A model generated the notes under the pieces. It was not told where the DNA came from. It saw only the letters and a program-made list of their open reading frames with translations, and ran no database searches. The position numbers and the translations under genes were made by a program. 64,000 nucleotides of DNA from [Candidatus Thermochlorobacteriaceae] bacterium GBChlB (GTDB lineage Bacteria; Bacteroidota; Chlorobiia; Chlorobiales; Thermochlorobacteraceae): NCBI GenBank assembly GCA_000724175.1, contig JPGV01000015.1, forward strand, positions 1 through 64,000, written 5' to 3'. Positions 36,110 to 43,568 of the stretch are shown piece after piece. The first letter of the stretch is position 1. Every line of letters begins with the position of its first letter.

Positions 36110-36439
36110 CTACAATTGGCGCGCGAGCGAGAGTTCGGACTCCAACGCTTCGGCGTAGTGCGACAAGGGGTCAATCGCGTTCATTTCCTCTAAAATCTCC
36201 TGCGCCTTGCTAAGAAGCCGACAAGTAATGCAGACAAATCCGCAGCGATACAAGTAATCGAGTGCAAGATGTTTGAATCCGTATTTGAGGTAAACAAGGG
36301 CGATGTCGTGATAAATCGCAATATCGGTGGCGGTGGCTTGAATGACACGCTTGTATTCAGCGACGGCTTGGTGATAGCTACCTTGCGTCATAAACTCACG
36401 CGCTTGCTTGAGCGGGTGAATCGGTATTTCCTTGTCCAT
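36110..36439 (-). CDS. Small TPR-repeat protein
   Basis: A 109-residue helical protein. Residues 10-75 form about two tetratricopeptide-like repeats (AREFMTQGSYHQAVAEYKRVIQ, then ALVYLKYGFKHLALDYL). Three cysteines sit close together in CGFVCITC (about residues 66-73), an unusual CxxxCxxC pattern that could bind metal. It lies between the repeat-flanked WD40 remnant and the DUF2520 gene. No function can be assigned. Confidence 0.65.
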   Translation of the reverse strand: MDKEIPIHPLKQAREFMTQGSYHQAVAEYKRVIQATATDIAIYHDIALVYLKYGFKHLALDYLYRCGFVCITCRLLSKAQEILEEMNAIDPLSHYAEALESELSLARQL

Positions 36440-36592
36440 ACAACAATAGTTTGAGTGTTGATAACGTGCGTATTCTTTTCTCTTGAAATGTTACGCAGCG
36501 CCGACGAGCAAGGTGTGGCAGGGCGTCAACGGCTGTGCGACGTCGCACAAAGTAACCACTCAGGGAAATGTCCGATTCTGGAGCAATGGTGC

Positions 36593-37534
36593 TTAGGCAT
36601 TGGTTTCGCGGCGGGCGAAGTCTTCGAGCAAATCTAAAATATCGGCGGCTTCGGATTGCGAAATCGAGCCTTTGTGAATCGCCACGCGCACCGTTTCAAT
36701 CGCCAGCGCGACATAGACGGGAACAATGTGCGGCAATTGTTCAGAAAGTTCATTGAGGTGTTTCTGAATCGTGCGGGCGTCGCCGCGCTCAATCGGTCCG
36801 GAAAGCGACTCGCGGGCGTCGTCGGCATGGCGCATATTGTCAAGCGTGCCAAGCATAATGGGTTCAAAAACTTTGAACGCTTCTTTCGGCTGCAAGCCAA
36901 GTCCGGCAAAGACTTCGGCGGCAAGACTGGTCAGTGTAACCAGATAATTGCTGGTCATCACGCCTGCGATATGATAAAGCGTTTTAGCGTCTTTCGGCAC
37001 AACCATGACTTTGCTGCCCAAATCGTGCGCGATTTTTTTGCCAATCTCAATGCCCTCAATCTCTGGCGCTTGAAGCCCAAAGTAGCACTTAAACAAATCG
37101 GGTCTTTCGAGGCGTGCGTGGGCTTGCCGCGTAAAAGTTTGAAACGGGTGCATCGCGATGGTGATAGCGCCTTTTGCGCCGAGCGATTTTAGAGCGTCGG
37201 TCGAGAGCGCCCCCGAAAAGTGAATGGCGACAAGTGTCTTGAAGCCCAAACGCAACTCAGAAATTTTTTCGGCGACGCTTTCAATCGCGCCGTCGTTTAC
37301 CGCCAAGAGCAGCAGGTTGGTCTCATGTGGCATGTCGAGCAACTGGTCGGAGTAATGCGGCGCGCCAAGAGAAAGCGCAAGTTGCTGTGCATCGGCTGCC
37401 GTGCGGTTAATAACGCTGACAAATCGATAGCCTTTGGCGTGCAGCGCTGTGGCAAGCGCCGAACCCAATGCGCCCGCGCCGACAAGCGTAACGCGGAAAT
37501 CCTCAACGCTGAAATTTGCAGGCAGCGACATCAT
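36593..37534 (-). CDS. Rossmann-like and DUF2520 domain protein
   Basis: A 313-residue protein with an N-terminal Rossmann domain (VTLVGAGALGSALATAL, about 15-31; then a VINRT strand) and a C-terminal helical DUF2520 domain (GVMTSNYLVTL..., AAEVFAGLGL). The architecture resembles 6-phosphogluconate/ketopantoate dehydrogenase-like reductases; IHFSGALSTDAL and MHPFQTF are typical of the group. It is common in Bacteroidota and Chlorobiota but its substrate is unknown. It follows the Memo-like gene by 12 bases and is probably in one operon with it. Two tandem ATG codons are possible starts. Confidence 0.85.
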   Translation of the reverse strand: MMSLPANFSVEDFRVTLVGAGALGSALATALHAKGYRFVSVINRTAADAQQLALSLGAPHYSDQLLDMPHETNLLLLAVNDGAIESVAEKISELRLGFKTLVAIHFSGALSTDALKSLGAKGAITIAMHPFQTFTRQAHARLERPDLFKCYFGLQAPEIEGIEIGKKIAHDLGSKVMVVPKDAKTLYHIAGVMTSNYLVTLTSLAAEVFAGLGLQPKEAFKVFEPIMLGTLDNMRHADDARESLSGPIERGDARTIQKHLNELSEQLPHIVPVYVALAIETVRVAIHKGSISQSEAADILDLLEDFARRETNA

Positions 37535-37546
37535 AGCATAGCAAAG

Positions 37547-38395
37547 TCATTTTGAAAAAGCAGCGGAAAGATAAAGACGGCCCGTGGCGGCGTCGGCTAC
37601 GCGCGAAAACTCGGTGAATGTTTTGGCGCCAAGCGCATGAGCGACTTTCGCCATCACGGCGACATTTCCCAGCCCTGTGCCGAGCGTTGAGCCATATAGC
37701 GCTGTATATCGAAGCAGTGCGCCATGATCCTGCGCCGCCAGCGCGCGCAAGTAGTCATCGAGCTGCGCCTTGCCCGACATAGAAAAATTGCAGAGCGCAA
37801 CCAACAGAACTTTTTTGCTGTGAAAAATTTCAGATAAGCCCGACGAGGCTTCCGTGCATAAATCGACCGTTTGGCTGCCCATCATTAAGGGCAGTAATTT
37901 GAACGGCGCGCGCACGCCAAACGCCCGTTGCAAAATGGGCAAGTGCAATTCAAGCGCGGCGTCGTCCAGCCCGTCTTCGGAGATAAAAAAATCGTCGTCC
38001 TCGTCGCAGAGTTCATTGCGCACATAATCGTTGATTTCAAGCCTGCCAAGCGGCGTGTCGAAAAATCCATGCCCTGAAATCGTAATACGATTCGATGCCA
38101 CGCTCGACGGTGCAAGCAGCGCAATAAGGTCGTAGCGCGAAGATTCTGTCGAGCGATACGCTGTCGCTAATTGGGTCAAGATGTGAGCATAATCGGCGTA
38201 AGGCAAGAGCAAGGTTTTGACATCCGTCAACGGTTGGGGCAACGCCGTGTTGAGCGCAGCATCGATTTGCACCGCAAGCGCGTCAGCATCGGCGGGATAG
38301 AGCGTTCCGGCATACTTTGGCGGACGGCTTGTTTTTGAGAACCCAACCATAAAATCAGGCAGAATCGAAAGTTCAAGAACCGGCGTTTTCAGCAT
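37547..38395 (-). CDS. Divergent AmmeMemoRadiSam system protein B (Memo-like)
   Basis: A 282-residue protein with the Memo fold pattern: an AGTLYPADADAL segment, LLLPYADYAH, LLAPSSV, ALELHLPILQRAF and VALCNFSMSG. In canonical Memo proteins the matching segments read PHAGY, GPSHH and SSDxxHY and carry the metal-binding His and Cys residues. Here PYADY and APSSV have lost the first two histidines, and only Cys-Asn remains near the last. The fold is therefore probably kept without the usual metal site. ATG 38395 is used. It is upstream of the DUF2520 gene and divergent from an SDR gene. No MemoA or radical SAM partner is in the window. Confidence 0.7.
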   Translation of the reverse strand: MLKTPVLELSILPDFMVGFSKTSRPPKYAGTLYPADADALAVQIDAALNTALPQPLTDVKTLLLPYADYAHILTQLATAYRSTESSRYDLIALLAPSSVASNRITISGHGFFDTPLGRLEINDYVRNELCDEDDDFFISEDGLDDAALELHLPILQRAFGVRAPFKLLPLMMGSQTVDLCTEASSGLSEIFHSKKVLLVALCNFSMSGKAQLDDYLRALAAQDHGALLRYTALYGSTLGTGLGNVAVMAKVAHALGAKTFTEFSRVADAATGRLYLSAAFSK

Positions 38396-38535
38396 TTGAA
38401 AATGTTGATGTGTTAATTGGAATGGAAATGTGCGCTCAAAAATGTTTAACGACGTTGCATGGTCGCTGTTTGAAATGTGCGCCGAAAGTATAACCTTTGT
38501 AGACCGCATTTTCAAAAAACCTGCGTAAAAAAATC

Positions 38536-39303
38536 ATGCAATCCGTCTGGAAACTTACAGGAAAAAAAGCACTAATCACAGGAGGGACAAAAGGCATTGG
38601 GCTTTCCATCGCGGAGGAATTTCTGATGCTTGGCGCGGAAGTCTTCATCGTCGCCCGCAGCGAATCCGAAGTTCAAAAGCGGCTCAAAGCGTGGCACAAA
38701 CACGGCTGGAAGGCGCACGGCGTTGCGCTCGGCGTCGAGACGGCGGAAAACCGCACCGCCATTTTCGACGAGGTCGCGTCTGTTTGGCGCAAGCTCGATG
38801 TGCTGGTCAATAATGTCGGCACAAACATTCGAAAAAAAACAATGGACTACTCGGCAGATGAATACGCGCACTTGTTGGAAACCAACCTCACATCGGCGTT
38901 CGAAATGTGCCGCTTAGCATATCCAATGCTTCGAAAGTCCGACACAGCAAGCATTGTGAACGTCAGTTCCGTCTCGGCAACGCGCGTGACACAAACCGGC
39001 GCAATTTACGCCATGTCGAAAGCGGCAATGGAGCAACTGACGCGCTACCTTGCCGTCGAGTGGGCGGCAGACGAAATTCGCGTCAACGCCGTTGCCCCAT
39101 GGTATATTCGCACGCCGCTCACCGAACCCGTCTTGAAAAATGCAGACTACCTCAAGCGTGTGTTGGCAAGAACGCCCGCCGCCCGCATCGGCGAAGCCGA
39201 AGAAGTTGCTCGTGCGGTCGCGTTTCTGGCAATGCCTGCGTCGTCTTACATCACAGGACAATGCCTCTCCATTGATGGCGGATTTTCAGCGTTGGGCTTT
39301 TGA
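38536..39303 (+). CDS. SDR family oxidoreductase (tropinone reductase-like)
   Basis: A 255-residue classical short-chain dehydrogenase. The cofactor motif is [18 protein letters not shown] is present, the catalytic Ser lies in VNVSSVSA and the YxxxK pair in YAMSK. The C-terminus ends in a typical [11 protein letters not shown]. The nearest well-known relatives are tropinone reductase-like enzymes, but bacterial members act on many alcohols and ketones. NADP(H) preference is likely from the Arg at the end of the second strand (VARSE). Substrate unknown. Confidence 0.88.
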   Translation: MQSVWKLTGKKALITGGTKGIGLSIAEEFLMLGAEVFIVARSESEVQKRLKAWHKHGWKAHGVALGVETAENRTAIFDEVASVWRKLDVLVNNVGTNIRKKTMDYSADEYAHLLETNLTSAFEMCRLAYPMLRKSDTASIVNVSSVSATRVTQTGAIYAMSKAAMEQLTRYLAVEWAADEIRVNAVAPWYIRTPLTEPVLKNADYLKRVLARTPAARIGEAEEVARAVAFLAMPASSYITGQCLSIDGGFSALGF

Positions 39304-39365
39304 AACTGATGTTGTAGATTCATCGTTAATCGTTCAGACTTACTTTAACATGACCACTGAAAATT

Positions 39366-40196
39366 ATGAAAAGCAAACTGGTGAAAAGCAAACTGGCTAT
39401 TTTTTGCTTGCTTGTTTTGACCGCAAGTCTCTCGCAGGCGCAGATATTTGGTGGCAAGCGTGAACGCGAAGAAAAGTTACCGACATGGCCTGCGATGCCC
39501 GCGACCGGAAATGTCGCTCCCGGATTCATCACAAAGAGCGATAAGCCTGAATCGACTGCGCCGGCATCTTCAAACGGCTCTGTAGCAACCAATGAAAAAG
39601 AAATCACACCGACCTTTTTGCGTCGCACAATGAGAGAGCGCAACGACATTGCTGGTTGGAGTTCCCTGTCGGGCATCGGTGTCAATTTCGGCACGGGATT
39701 CGGTCTCGGCGCGCAAGCCCGCGCAGGCTATACATTCCCGTTTGGACTGTATGTCGGCGGCACGGGACTTTTAAGCGGCGGCACCACGTTTGAAACGCAA
39801 AACCCAATGCTCTCGCAGGTAACTGTTGGCGGCAACACCGTCTTCAACAACACGGTCGGCGGCGAAGTCGGCTTGGAAGTGCCCTTGAAACTCTTTGGAG
39901 TGCGGTTCTTAAATCGCGGCTACCTCGGCGCAGGTATAATGTGGACGAACCTCGTGTTCAACAGCGTCGGTAATCTCAACGGTCTGCCTAACGCAACCGG
40001 CAATTTCACGGGCGTGCCAACAACCAATGTGCCATCGGCGGGAACGAATTTTTATTACTCAATAGGAAATGTCTTTTACGCGCCAATGGACGTTTGGATA
40101 TGGCGAAATGTTGCGGTGGGCATTGATATGCGATACATTTCTATGGGCAACATAAGCGCCATCGGTGTTGCGCCTGTCATCGGATTGTTGTTCTAA
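39366..40196 (+). CDS. Outer membrane beta-barrel-like protein
   Basis: A 276-residue protein with a signal peptide (about 1-25, ending SQAQ), a Pro/Ser/Thr-rich linker (26-90) and a C-terminal region of alternating hydrophobic and Gly/Asn residues (GVNFGTGFGLGAQARAGYTF..., VNFYYSIGN...) ending in Phe. That pattern is typical of an eight-stranded outer membrane barrel. The first codons contain a 15-bp tandem duplication that repeats KSKL. I do not recognise a family. The next gene begins directly after its stop, so they are probably co-transcribed. Confidence 0.65.
   Translation: MKSKLVKSKLAIFCLLVLTASLSQAQIFGGKREREEKLPTWPAMPATGNVAPGFITKSDKPESTAPASSNGSVATNEKEITPTFLRRTMRERNDIAGWSSLSGIGVNFGTGFGLGAQARAGYTFPFGLYVGGTGLLSGGTTFETQNPMLSQVTVGGNTVFNNTVGGEVGLEVPLKLFGVRFLNRGYLGAGIMWTNLVFNSVGNLNGLPNATGNFTGVPTTNVPSAGTNFYYSIGNVFYAPMDVWIWRNVAVGIDMRYISMGNISAIGVAPVIGLLF
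39367..39396 (+). repeat. 15-bp perfect tandem duplication at a gene start
   Basis: TGAAAAGCAAACTGG occurs twice in a row (39367-39381 and 39382-39396), beginning inside the start codon of the barrel gene. It adds five codons to the basic end of the signal peptide without changing the frame. Confidence 0.9.
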
Positions 40197-40487
40197 ATGT
40201 CGCACCGACAACTCTCGAGAACCGAAGAAACAATTTTGGATGCCCTGCACTTTGTCCTGTCCTACGAGGAGTTGCAACAGGAAACGCGGCTGAACACAGA
40301 TACGCTCGATGAAGACCTTGCGCGGCTCATTGCTGAAGGCATTGTCGAGCGTCTTCTCTGGAACGAGTCGAAAAAAGAATATCTGCCTCTCGAGCTGTGC
40401 GAGCCGGACGCCGTCGTGGGGAAATCCATGCAGGCGTTCCACTTTCTTGCCACTAAAAAAGGACTCTTTCTACACCATTCCAAATGA
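40197..40487 (+). CDS. Small winged-helix-like protein
   Basis: A 96-residue protein whose first 60 residues (TEETILDALHFVLSYEELQQ, TRLNTDTLDEDLARLIAEG) resemble a helix-turn-helix with a recognition helix and wing. It may bind DNA or act as a protein-protein adaptor. Its ATG follows the previous stop immediately, and its own stop overlaps the Nudix start by 4 bases (ATGA), so the three genes look translationally linked. Function unknown. Confidence 0.65.
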   Translation: MSHRQLSRTEETILDALHFVLSYEELQQETRLNTDTLDEDLARLIAEGIVERLLWNESKKEYLPLELCEPDAVVGKSMQAFHFLATKKGLFLHHSK

Positions 40488-41023
40488 ACGACCCGACGGC
40501 TGGCGCTCAAAACCCAAACGGCAGGATTCGCGTGCGCGTTGCAGGCTTGTGCGTTGAAAATAACCACGCGCTTTTCGTCAAGCACAAACGTTTTATCGGA
40601 AACGACTACTTTCCCGAAGAGGCATGGATACTGCCCGGCGGCGCGGTCGAAGTGGGCGAGTCTGCCCAGATGGCTGTGCAGCGTGAAGTGCGCGAAGAAA
40701 CGGGCTTAGAGTGCGAGGCGGGAAAATTGCTCTTTGTCAAAGAACTGATTTTTCCGTTTCCGTTATTGGAAAAAGTAATTGCGCCAATAGCGCATGTTAT
40801 ATCGCTCTGTTTTCAGTGCCGCGTAACAGGGGGAACAGTGATGACTGGTCGCGACCCTGAAATCAGCGATGCCGAGCAATTGATTTTAGAGACACGCTGG
40901 CTGCCGATTCAAACGCTGCACCAGCAACCCATCTACCCGCCGTTCCTCGCGGCGTTTATTCAAGACCACAGCGCGTCGGAATTTATGCACGTCGTGCCGC
41001 GCTATTACGACAGCCGCGCATAA
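40484..41023 (+). CDS. Nudix hydrolase
   Basis: A 179-residue protein with a complete Nudix box at residues 53-75 (GAVEVGE then REVREETGL). Nudix enzymes cleave nucleoside diphosphates linked to another group, needing a divalent metal. The LETRWLPIQTL segment near residue 140 is where specificity varies. It overlaps the preceding helix-turn-helix-like gene by 4 bases. The substrate could be an oxidised nucleotide, ADP-ribose or NADH; the sequence does not decide. Confidence 0.9.
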   Translation: MNDPTAGAQNPNGRIRVRVAGLCVENNHALFVKHKRFIGNDYFPEEAWILPGGAVEVGESAQMAVQREVREETGLECEAGKLLFVKELIFPFPLLEKVIAPIAHVISLCFQCRVTGGTVMTGRDPEISDAEQLILETRWLPIQTLHQQPIYPPFLAAFIQDHSASEFMHVVPRYYDSRA

Positions 41024-41076
41024 CCGTCAGACGGAAATCTTCAAGGGTGAAATTGGCGAAACAAACGCGAAGTTTA

Positions 41077-41104
41077 TTGACATTCACGGTCAAAAACCTA
41101 TATT
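41077..41104 (+). promoter_or_regulatory. Sigma70-type promoter for the cNMP-binding gene
   Basis: TTGACA at 41077-41082 and TATATT at 41099-41104 have a 16-base spacer. They lie about 120 bases before the start codon at 41227, giving a 5' leader of roughly 115 bases. The leader has no hairpin that I recognise. Confidence 0.6.
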
Positions 41105-41226
41105 TAGCGAACATTTAAGAGCGACATTCAAGGCAGAGTGCCACGCGCATTTCAAGACTGCGCGCTCACAAGTTTTGTATGTTCCACTTCGATTCTCGTT
41201 TAATTCACTAACCTACGGCGCAAGCG

Positions 41227-42030
41227 ATGCGTAAAATCGATCCGGCAAACATTCCAATCTTTGAAGGCATTTCCAGCGAAGAGATGGATCAAATCGTCAA
41301 ATACGCCTTCATCAAAAGTTTCGATCCTGGCTATGTGCTGTTCCGCGAAAATCTCATCGTCGGACAAATCATGTATGTGATTTTGTCAGGAAAGGTCGAG
41401 CTTGCCAAGAAAAATCAAGCGGGTGAAGATGTGGTTTTCCTCACGCTCGGTCCCGGCGCATTGCTCGGCGAAATGTCGCTCTTCGAGCAGCAAAAGCGCT
41501 CTGCCTCCGCGATTGTAAAAGAGTATTCCGAACTGCTGGTGCTGCCGAAGTATAACTTCGACCGTATGCTTCAGAGCCGACCGAATGAAGCGATTAAAAT
41601 TCTCTTGAACTTTATCAAGATTCTGTCGCAGCGCTTGCGTGAGACAACAAACAAAATGATTCAGGCACAAAGCGACGTAGAAGAAGCACATGCGCCCGCC
41701 GCTGTTGGCGCCCCCTCGGCTGCTGCCACTGCGCCCGCAGCAACGTCGACGACGCAACAAGTGCAAATTGCCGCTGCGCCCGATAAACTTGCTGCCATAA
41801 AATCCAACGATAAAAACAGCGAACTCTATGTGCTCTCGATGGAAGAACTCCAAAGCGGAAACTTGGTCAAAATCCTCGAAGAGAAACGCCGTCAGGGACT
41901 TACGACCGACAGCTCCACTCGGCTCTTGATGATACGCGATGTGGTCAATTACTACCTTCAACTGCCGATGGAAGAGTTGCAACTCAAAGTTCGCGAAATG
42001 GAGCTGCGGTTCAGAAACAAACCGCGTTAA
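41227..42030 (+). CDS. Cyclic-nucleotide-binding domain protein without DNA-binding domain
   Basis: A 267-residue protein. Residues of about 8-125 form a cNMP-binding beta-barrel with the phosphate cassette LLGEMSLFEQQKRSASA (Glu and Arg-Ser-Ala intact), so it should bind cAMP or cGMP. An Ala/Pro/Thr-rich linker (about 155-195) leads to a conserved-looking helical C-terminus of about 70 residues (LSMEELQSGNLVKILEEKRR..., LQLPMEELQLKVREMELRF). No helix-turn-helix is present, so it is not a CRP-type regulator. A second messenger-gated adaptor is the likely type of role. The promoter upstream is near consensus. Confidence 0.85.
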   Translation: MRKIDPANIPIFEGISSEEMDQIVKYAFIKSFDPGYVLFRENLIVGQIMYVILSGKVELAKKNQAGEDVVFLTLGPGALLGEMSLFEQQKRSASAIVKEYSELLVLPKYNFDRMLQSRPNEAIKILLNFIKILSQRLRETTNKMIQAQSDVEEAHAPAAVGAPSAAATAPAATSTTQQVQIAAAPDKLAAIKSNDKNSELYVLSMEELQSGNLVKILEEKRRQGLTTDSSTRLLMIRDVVNYYLQLPMEELQLKVREMELRFRNKPR

Positions 42031-42056
42031 TACATTCACGACATTCACGACAGCCA

Positions 42057-42428
42057 ATGCCCAAGCACCAACCCGAATCCGACGGCGCAACCGCCGAAAG
42101 CATGAAGCACAAAATCACCTTGCATTTTTACAACAAGCCCGGCGAAGAGCGCGTTATTGAAGTCGACGACGGCACCTCAATTCTGCACGCCTGTATGGAG
42201 AACGCCATTCACCTTCAACACAACTGCGGTGGTGTCTGCGCGTGCTCCACTTGCCATGTTATTATTGAACAGGGCATGGAGCATCTGCCAGAGATGAGCG
42301 ACGATGAGGAAGAGCAATTAGACGAAGCCGTTGGGCTGACGCTGAAATCGCGCTTGGGCTGCCAATGCAAAGTAAGCGGCGATGTAACGGTCTTGATTCC
42401 CGACCAAAGTATTTATCTCGGTCATTGA
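42057..42428 (+). CDS. 2Fe-2S ferredoxin (adrenodoxin/Isc type)
   Basis: A 123-residue ferredoxin. The cluster ligands fit CX5CX2C plus a distant Cys (C57, C63, C66 and C102 in LGCQ); an extra Cys61 and Cys104 lie nearby. The EMSDDEEEQLDEA helix is the acidic interaction face of Isc-type ferredoxins, which donate electrons in iron-sulfur cluster assembly. ATG 42057 is used, but ATG 42102 (MKHKITLHF) would give a more typical length. No other isc gene is adjacent. Confidence 0.9.
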   Translation: MPKHQPESDGATAESMKHKITLHFYNKPGEERVIEVDDGTSILHACMENAIHLQHNCGGVCACSTCHVIIEQGMEHLPEMSDDEEEQLDEAVGLTLKSRLGCQCKVSGDVTVLIPDQSIYLGH

Positions 42429-42442
42429 CAACACCACGTCCA

Positions 42443-43348
42443 ATGAAACAACTCTCGCTTGCAGCCTTGCTGACGATATGTCTCTGGCTGCTGTGCCCGG
42501 TAACCGAATCGAGCGGCTGGGGATTTTGGGCGCACAAACAAATTCATCGCCGTGCAATCGCGCTGATGCCCGAAAAAGCCGCGCCGTTCTTTCGAAGTTA
42601 TGCCGAGTTCCTCATTGAGCATTCCATCGATGCCGATGACCGACGGCGTGTTGACCCGACCGAAGCGCCACAACACTTCATCGATATCGACCGCTACGGC
42701 GCATATCCGTTCAACGAGCTGCCGCGCGACTATGCAGCCGCCGTTAAAAAATACACAGAGGACACCCTTCGCACCTACGGACTTGTTCCGTGGCGCATTG
42801 CAGCGTTCAGCGACAGCCTAACCAACGCCTTCAAAGCAAAAAATCTCGACAAAATTTTATTCTTCGCCGCGAACTTGGGACACTACGTCGCCGATTGCAA
42901 CGTGCCGCTCCATGCAACCTTGAATTACGACGGGCAACTCACGGGACAAAAAGGCATTCACGGACGCTGGGAATCCGACATTCCCGAACGTTTTATGCGT
43001 CGCTACGAGCAAGGCGACCCGCAAGGAAAAGTATATTACATTGCCGATAAAACAAACGAAAGTTTTAAGTGGGCATTGGAAAGTTATCTGATGGTCGATA
43101 GCGTGCTCAAAGCTGACCTGAAAGCGCGACAAGGGTTGAAGCCCGAAGAAATCTCCACGAAAATTTTGGACAAGAATAAGCGTGAACGGGAAGTGTTCTC
43201 GACCGCGTATTTCGAGAATTACAAACGCGAGTTGGGCGACATGGTCGAGCGTCGCTTCGAGATGACCACCGTGCGTGTCGCCGCCGCGTGGTATTCGGCG
43301 TGGAAAGATGCAGGCGAGCCGGAGTTATCGGAGCTAACGAAACGATGA
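42443..43348 (+). CDS. S1/P1 nuclease- or phospholipase C-like zinc enzyme
   Basis: A 301-residue secreted protein with a signal peptide ending near residue 25. The mature protein would begin with Trp26 in GWGFWAHKQIHRRAI, the N-terminal zinc-binding Trp of the phospholipase C/P1 nuclease fold. Candidate zinc ligands are H31, H78, D81, and H147, D151 and H157 in GHYVADCNVPLH. It would act on nucleic acid or phospholipid outside the cytoplasm. The pattern fits the family although the full tri-zinc set is not verified. ATG 42443 is used. Confidence 0.8.
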   Translation: MKQLSLAALLTICLWLLCPVTESSGWGFWAHKQIHRRAIALMPEKAAPFFRSYAEFLIEHSIDADDRRRVDPTEAPQHFIDIDRYGAYPFNELPRDYAAAVKKYTEDTLRTYGLVPWRIAAFSDSLTNAFKAKNLDKILFFAANLGHYVADCNVPLHATLNYDGQLTGQKGIHGRWESDIPERFMRRYEQGDPQGKVYYIADKTNESFKWALESYLMVDSVLKADLKARQGLKPEEISTKILDKNKREREVFSTAYFENYKRELGDMVERRFEMTTVRVAAAWYSAWKDAGEPELSELTKR

Positions 43349-43568
43349 CCCCCTAACGCCCAGTTTGTGGCTGCCGCCGTTTGGCATGTTCGTAACCAAG
43401 TATCGTTCCAGCGACCAACCGAAGTTTTATGACATCGGTGAAACAGACGGGCAACCCGTATGTTGCGACATGCAGTGCCAAGCGGGAGTGTTTCGCAGCA
43501 GTCGGTGCTGGGCATGCGCGAACTGATACAACGCGGATTGCGATAAAGGCGACGGAAGAACGGCAAGT

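Noticed and set aside
43349-43568. A CTAACGCCC start after the nuclease gene, suggestive of an integron attC site
   Set aside because: No matching second core site (GTTRRRY) with paired inner sites was found within 150 bases, and no integrase or cassette pattern is present.
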